In this document: positions 4,976-7,479 of the stretch, piece by piece
Layout of the letters: every line of letters starts with the position of its first letter
Numbering within the stretch: the stretch's first letter is position 1
Assembly: GCA_937974135.1 (NCBI GenBank)
Contig: CALJIH010000295.1
Location: forward strand, 1 to 7,479
DNA: 7,479 bases
Source of the DNA: an uncultured Cocleimonas sp.
GTDB taxonomy: Bacteria > Pseudomonadota > Gammaproteobacteria > Thiotrichales > Thiotrichaceae
Reading direction: 5' to 3'
The notes under the pieces: model-generated
What the model was told of the DNA's origin: nothing
Database searches by the model: none
Seen by the model: only the letters and a program-made list of their open reading frames with translations
Position numbers and translations under genes: made by a program

Positions 4976-5040
4976 AAGACACCCCCCCACTTTTAGTCTG
5001 TTATAAATTTAAAGTGCGTAAAAGTAGGGGGGTGTCTTTT
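4974..5040. terminator. Strong hairpin, probable bidirectional terminator, made of two inverted repeat copies (A and B)
   Basis: Copy A (4974-4995) and the reverse complement of copy B (5019-5040) match at 21 of 22 bases; A has a C where B's complement has a T. They begin AAAAGACACCCCCC and end ACTTTTA. The loop is 23 bases. The stem is G-rich in its middle and is flanked by an A run at the left and a T run at the right (TTTTT at 5037-5041), so it would act as a rho-independent terminator in both directions. It sits between the regulator (ends 4975) and the methyltransferase gene (ends 5084), which converge. The same 22-base unit recurs at 5917 and 6142, so it is also a dispersed repeat. A TATTC lies on each side (4967-4971 and 5041-5045), possibly a target duplication. 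Confidence 0.75.
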
Positions 5041-5083
5041 TATTCAAAATAATATAGATAAAAATAAGTGTTTATTGACTATA

Positions 5084-5869
5084 CTACCTTGTCGCAAGAA
5101 TATCGTAATGTGATTGGTTAGAACCTGATTTCTTGAAGTTAATAAATCCAACACTTTTTAATAAGTGTTCGAGTTCTGAATGATCAACCCATCTTTCATC
5201 AACTTCATAATATATTTCGCTGATATGTTTGATTGTATCCGAATTAATCAGACCTAATATCACCGATTTTTCAAAGCCTTCAACATCAATTTTTACAACA
5301 ACAGGAAGATTGTTATCATTCTGGATTAATCCATCTAAATCTTTGCCATCGATGGTTGTAATTTCTTCTACATTTGAATCATAGGTATTTGTTTGCTCGA
5401 CAACTATTGAAGCAACACCACTGTGAACTTCATCGGTTTTGATTTTTGCAATTCCTGATTTGTTTGAGACTGCTTTTTGAATAAGATTACATTTTTCATG
5501 ATATCCATTCATTTCAATATTTCTCTTAAGCAACGAATACGTTTTACTCACCGGTTCGAAAGCATAAATAGCATTACAATTTTTATTTGCAGCTGCACAT
5601 AATGAATATAAACCTTGGTTTGCGCCGATATCTAAATAAATAAACGCTTTATTTATGTTGCTAATATGATTCCAATAAAATATTCCGTATTTACCACGAA
5701 TATAATATTCGAAGGTTTTGTCCTCGAAGTTTGAATTAAGATAAACACCGTATAGTGATTTAACTTTAGAGACATTCAAAAACTTTAGGATACGTAGTTT
5801 CAAAGAATAAAACGTTTGGAATAGTTTTCTTGGATATCTGTAAGATAAACTGAAACTTAACTCAGCCAT
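5084..5869 (-). CDS. FkbM-family methyltransferase
   Basis: The 261-residue protein has the FkbM S-adenosylmethionine-dependent methyltransferase pattern: YLDIGANQGLYSL (78-90, SAM-binding motif I), YAFEPVSKTYSLLKRNIEMN (102-121, motif II with the acidic residue), and VVKIDVEGFEKSVILGL (191-207, the KxDVEGxE hallmark). Such enzymes usually add methyl groups to hydroxyls of sugars or secondary metabolites. The N-terminal 75 residues are basic and aromatic with no recognised domain. The start ATG has only a weak AGGG site upstream. It is bounded on both sides by inverted copies of the same repeat and lies next to polysaccharide genes, so it probably modifies a surface glycan sugar. It may have arrived with the repeats. 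Family is sure; substrate is not. Confidence 0.92.
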   Translation of the reverse strand: MAELSFSLSYRYPRKLFQTFYSLKLRILKFLNVSKVKSLYGVYLNSNFEDKTFEYYIRGKYGIFYWNHISNINKAFIYLDIGANQGLYSLCAAANKNCNAIYAFEPVSKTYSLLKRNIEMNGYHEKCNLIQKAVSNKSGIAKIKTDEVHSGVASIVVEQTNTYDSNVEEITTIDGKDLDGLIQNDNNLPVVVKIDVEGFEKSVILGLINSDTIKHISEIYYEVDERWVDHSELEHLLKSVGFINFKKSGSNQSHYDILATR

Positions 5870-5916
5870 TACTTTTAGCCCTATTTATCTGCGAACTTTT
5901 TGGTGAAGATACTATG

Positions 5917-6163
5917 AAAAGACACCCCCCTACTTTTAGACGGTTTTTACGATCAATCTTCAATATCATATTCAAAATGTTACTTATTGGTCGCAAATAA
6001 GCGTGAAGGGTTAAATATTTATTGATTAAAAGTATCTGCATAAACTAACACTGTTTATTGGTTAAAAAATTAAAAGAAATAGTATTTAGCCAAACGAATA
6101 TCTCTAGGTGTCTCTCTAAGATATGCTTTGTTAAAACCGTCTAAAAGTAGGGGGGTGTCTTTT
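5917..6163. mobile_element. 247-base MITE- or REP-like element with perfect 31-base inverted ends
   Basis: The left end (5917-5947) and the right end (6133-6163) are exact reverse complements over 31 bases. They start AAAAGACACCCCCCTACT and finish GACGGTTTT. The outer 22 bases are the same unit as in the hairpin at 4974-5040. The 185 bases between the ends are AT-rich with no credible reading frame, so the element is non-autonomous. No clear target duplication is seen. The inverted unit contains GTAG next to a G-rich stem, which recalls REP sequences moved by REP-associated tyrosine transposases, but perfect terminal repeats also fit a MITE moved by a DDE transposase. No transposase is in the window. 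It fills most of the 324-base gap between the methyltransferase gene and the kinase gene; the flanking 47 and 30 bases show nothing else. Confidence 0.7.
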
Positions 6164-6193
6164 TTTAATTATAATTAATTGATTACTATTGAT

Positions 6194-6934
6194 TTATTTG
6201 CCTCTAAGTTTGTGCTTTATAGCGCGCTTTTGATAAAAATCATCGCGGTAGAACTTAGCATCTTTCAAAAGTGTTTCAAAATTTAATTCCAATCTTTTAG
6301 CATATTGTCCAATAATAATTGCCATATCATCATCGTCAGCTTTTATACGCGCAAAATTTTCGAGTCTTGCTCTTAAGTTTAAAGATTTAAACTCCATACG
6401 ATTCACATCGATGATTTTAAATTCATAATCTGGCTCAGTACCTTCTGACTTTTTTATCAGAATATTCCCATGAGAATAATCATGATGGAGAATTTCTAAT
6501 TCGTGTAAATTGTATGTGAAGTCAGCAAACTCTTTGAGTATCTGTGATCGGTTTTCCAACTCTTTATTAATCAGTACTTCATGAATCGTGTGGTCATATT
6601 TAAAGTATTTAGAGATGTAGTAACTGGTTGCAAGTAACGCTTTTTTGTTTTGCTCGATATAGGCAATCGGTTCTGGTGAAAGTTCTGCACCAATTTTTAA
6701 CGAATATTTAAACGAACGTTTCGCTTTTGATGGGCGTAAGTAACGATAAGCAAAACGATTGATTAGATTCGGAACTTTGAAAGCTTTAACGACATAATTT
6801 TCGCCTTCATATTCCACCACACGTATCACATTTCGTTGGTCATACAAAACATGTGATGATGCTTGAAAATACTGTTCTATATTTTCCACGAATGGCTTGA
6901 GATGCGAGTAATTGGGATTGATTTCGTAAATCAT
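6194..6934 (-). CDS. Lipopolysaccharide-kinase-like protein (protein-kinase-like fold)
   Basis: The 246-residue protein has the reduced kinase fold of the WaaP/InaA/KdkA group. VVKAF has the candidate ATP-binding lysine (Lys50). A helix region follows at 134-147 (KEFADFTYNLHELE), then the catalytic loop LHHDYSHGNILI (149-160) with Asp152 and Asn157, and IIDVNRM (174-180) with Asp176 in the metal-binding place. The family phosphorylates lipid A core sugars on the cytoplasmic face of the inner membrane. The start ATG overlaps the stop of the upstream glycoside-hydrolase-like gene as ATGA, so they are translationally coupled. A repeat element follows its 3' end. It probably phosphorylates a heptose or Kdo residue of the core; the exact sugar cannot be told. 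It could also be a non-LPS kinase of the same fold. Confidence 0.82.
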   Translation of the reverse strand: MIYEINPNYSHLKPFVENIEQYFQASSHVLYDQRNVIRVVEYEGENYVVKAFKVPNLINRFAYRYLRPSKAKRSFKYSLKIGAELSPEPIAYIEQNKKALLATSYYISKYFKYDHTIHEVLINKELENRSQILKEFADFTYNLHELEILHHDYSHGNILIKKSEGTEPDYEFKIIDVNRMEFKSLNLRARLENFARIKADDDDMAIIIGQYAKRLELNFETLLKDAKFYRDDFYQKRAIKHKLRGK

Positions 6935-7479
6935 GCTGGATGCGAAGCGCTTATTAGATAGATAGGTGAACCACTAATCATAACGTTTTCTTCGGTTGAT
7001 TCTACCCCGTCGCGAGTGATTAGTTTTTTTGCATTCAAATCAACCTGCATTGGATGATTGTTGTCAGTGGTAGACCAAATAACTTCTGTTTTAGTTAGCT
7101 GTTTAGACGTCGAATGGCTTTCAAATAAAACCGTATAAACGTCCTTGTTCTTTTTGATGCTTATAAAGTTTGCCCCCTGGAGCAACGAGATCATTGTTTT
7201 AAAAGCCTTATAGGCTGGATATTTTACGAGATTTTCAGAACGATTATCTATTAGGCCATAACCTGGTGCAATTAACTGATGCCAATAAACATTCTTCACC
7301 ACGCCAGATGCTAATGCGAGTAAATAATAACGTACAAGAAAGTCGGCGTGCGACTCTAAATCAACACAATCTTCTTCGCTGGTTGGAGCATAAGGTGCGG
7401 TATTAGTAATTGGCCAGTTGGTCTCGGTAATAACAATCTCATTTGAGCTTTTTGGACTCAGGCGAAGCATCGCCTGCAT
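6931..7479 (-). CDS. C-terminal part of a glycoside-hydrolase-like protein, 5' end beyond the window
   Basis: The frame reaches the right edge. The ATG there is probably internal, because the visible 182 residues begin in the middle of a fold. EIVITETNWPI (14-24) looks like the end of a TIM-barrel strand with a catalytic glutamate (Glu19). It is followed by a helix with DFLVRYYLLALASGV (46-60) and the strand NVYWHQLIAPGYGLID (63-78), the usual last barrel strand with an aromatic. KYPAYKAFKTMISLLQG then closes the barrel and a beta-rich C-terminal domain follows. This matches clan A glycosidases of the GH39/GH5 kind, often found in LPS or exopolysaccharide clusters. Its stop overlaps the kinase start by four bases. 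I cannot assign a family number or substrate. Confidence 0.7.
   Translation of the reverse strand: MQAMLRLSPKSSNEIVITETNWPITNTAPYAPTSEEDCVDLESHADFLVRYYLLALASGVVKNVYWHQLIAPGYGLIDNRSENLVKYPAYKAFKTMISLLQGANFISIKKNKDVYTVLFESHSTSKQLTKTEVIWSTTDNNHPMQVDLNAKKLITRDGVESTEENVMISGSPIYLISASHPA

Noticed and set aside
5948..6132. A gene inside the 247-base repeat element
   Set aside because: The interior is AT-rich with frequent stops on both strands and no ribosome site in front of any usable start.
4974..6163. CRISPR array from the repeated 22-base unit
   Set aside because: The copies are inverted in pairs with unequal, very different distances, not direct repeats with regular spacers.

Overview
The window looks like chromosomal DNA from an AT-rich gammaproteobacterium, probably marine or sulfur-metabolising. 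G+C appears to be in the mid to high thirties by eye; I did not count it. Shine-Dalgarno sites are clear and genes are tightly packed. The lineage is inferred from protein style only, since no marker gene is present.

Region 1 (bases 1-4555, all minus strand, transcribed from 4555 towards 1) is a compact sulfur-handling operon. In transcription order it encodes: a DsrE-fold protein without cysteine; an overlapping 70-residue protein; an exported two-domain rhodanese; an exported monohaem cytochrome c; two half-size YeeE/YedE permease subunits; a TusA-family sulfur carrier; a 73-residue single-pass membrane protein; a 25-residue membrane peptide; an 88-residue membrane-anchored protein ending in Phe-Gly-Gly-Cys; and an exported rhodanese-like protein that lacks the usual cysteine and runs off the left edge. 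Gaps are mostly 2-30 bases, and several Shine-Dalgarno sites overlap the previous stop codon. The likely theme is moving sulfane sulfur or thiosulfate from periplasm to cytoplasm: the rhodanese handles it outside, the YeeE/YedE pair passes it through the membrane, and TusA receives it inside. The cytochrome and small membrane proteins suggest an added redox or relay step that I cannot match to a described pathway.

Region 2 (4556-4975) is a 123-base divergent intergenic region with inverted CTAAT half-sites, followed by a plus-strand ribbon-helix-helix protein that is the obvious candidate regulator of the operon.

Region 3 (4974-6163) holds a FkbM-type methyltransferase gene (minus strand) framed by four copies of one 22-base sequence. 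Two form a tight hairpin at 4974-5040. Two form the ends of a 247-base MITE- or REP-like element at 5917-6163 with perfect 31-base inverted ends. The hairpin probably also terminates the convergent regulator and methyltransferase genes.

Region 4 (6194-7479, minus strand) is the end of a cell-surface polysaccharide locus: the C-terminal part of a glycoside-hydrolase-like protein, overlapping by four bases with a lipopolysaccharide-kinase-like protein. No tRNA, rRNA or CRISPR array is present.
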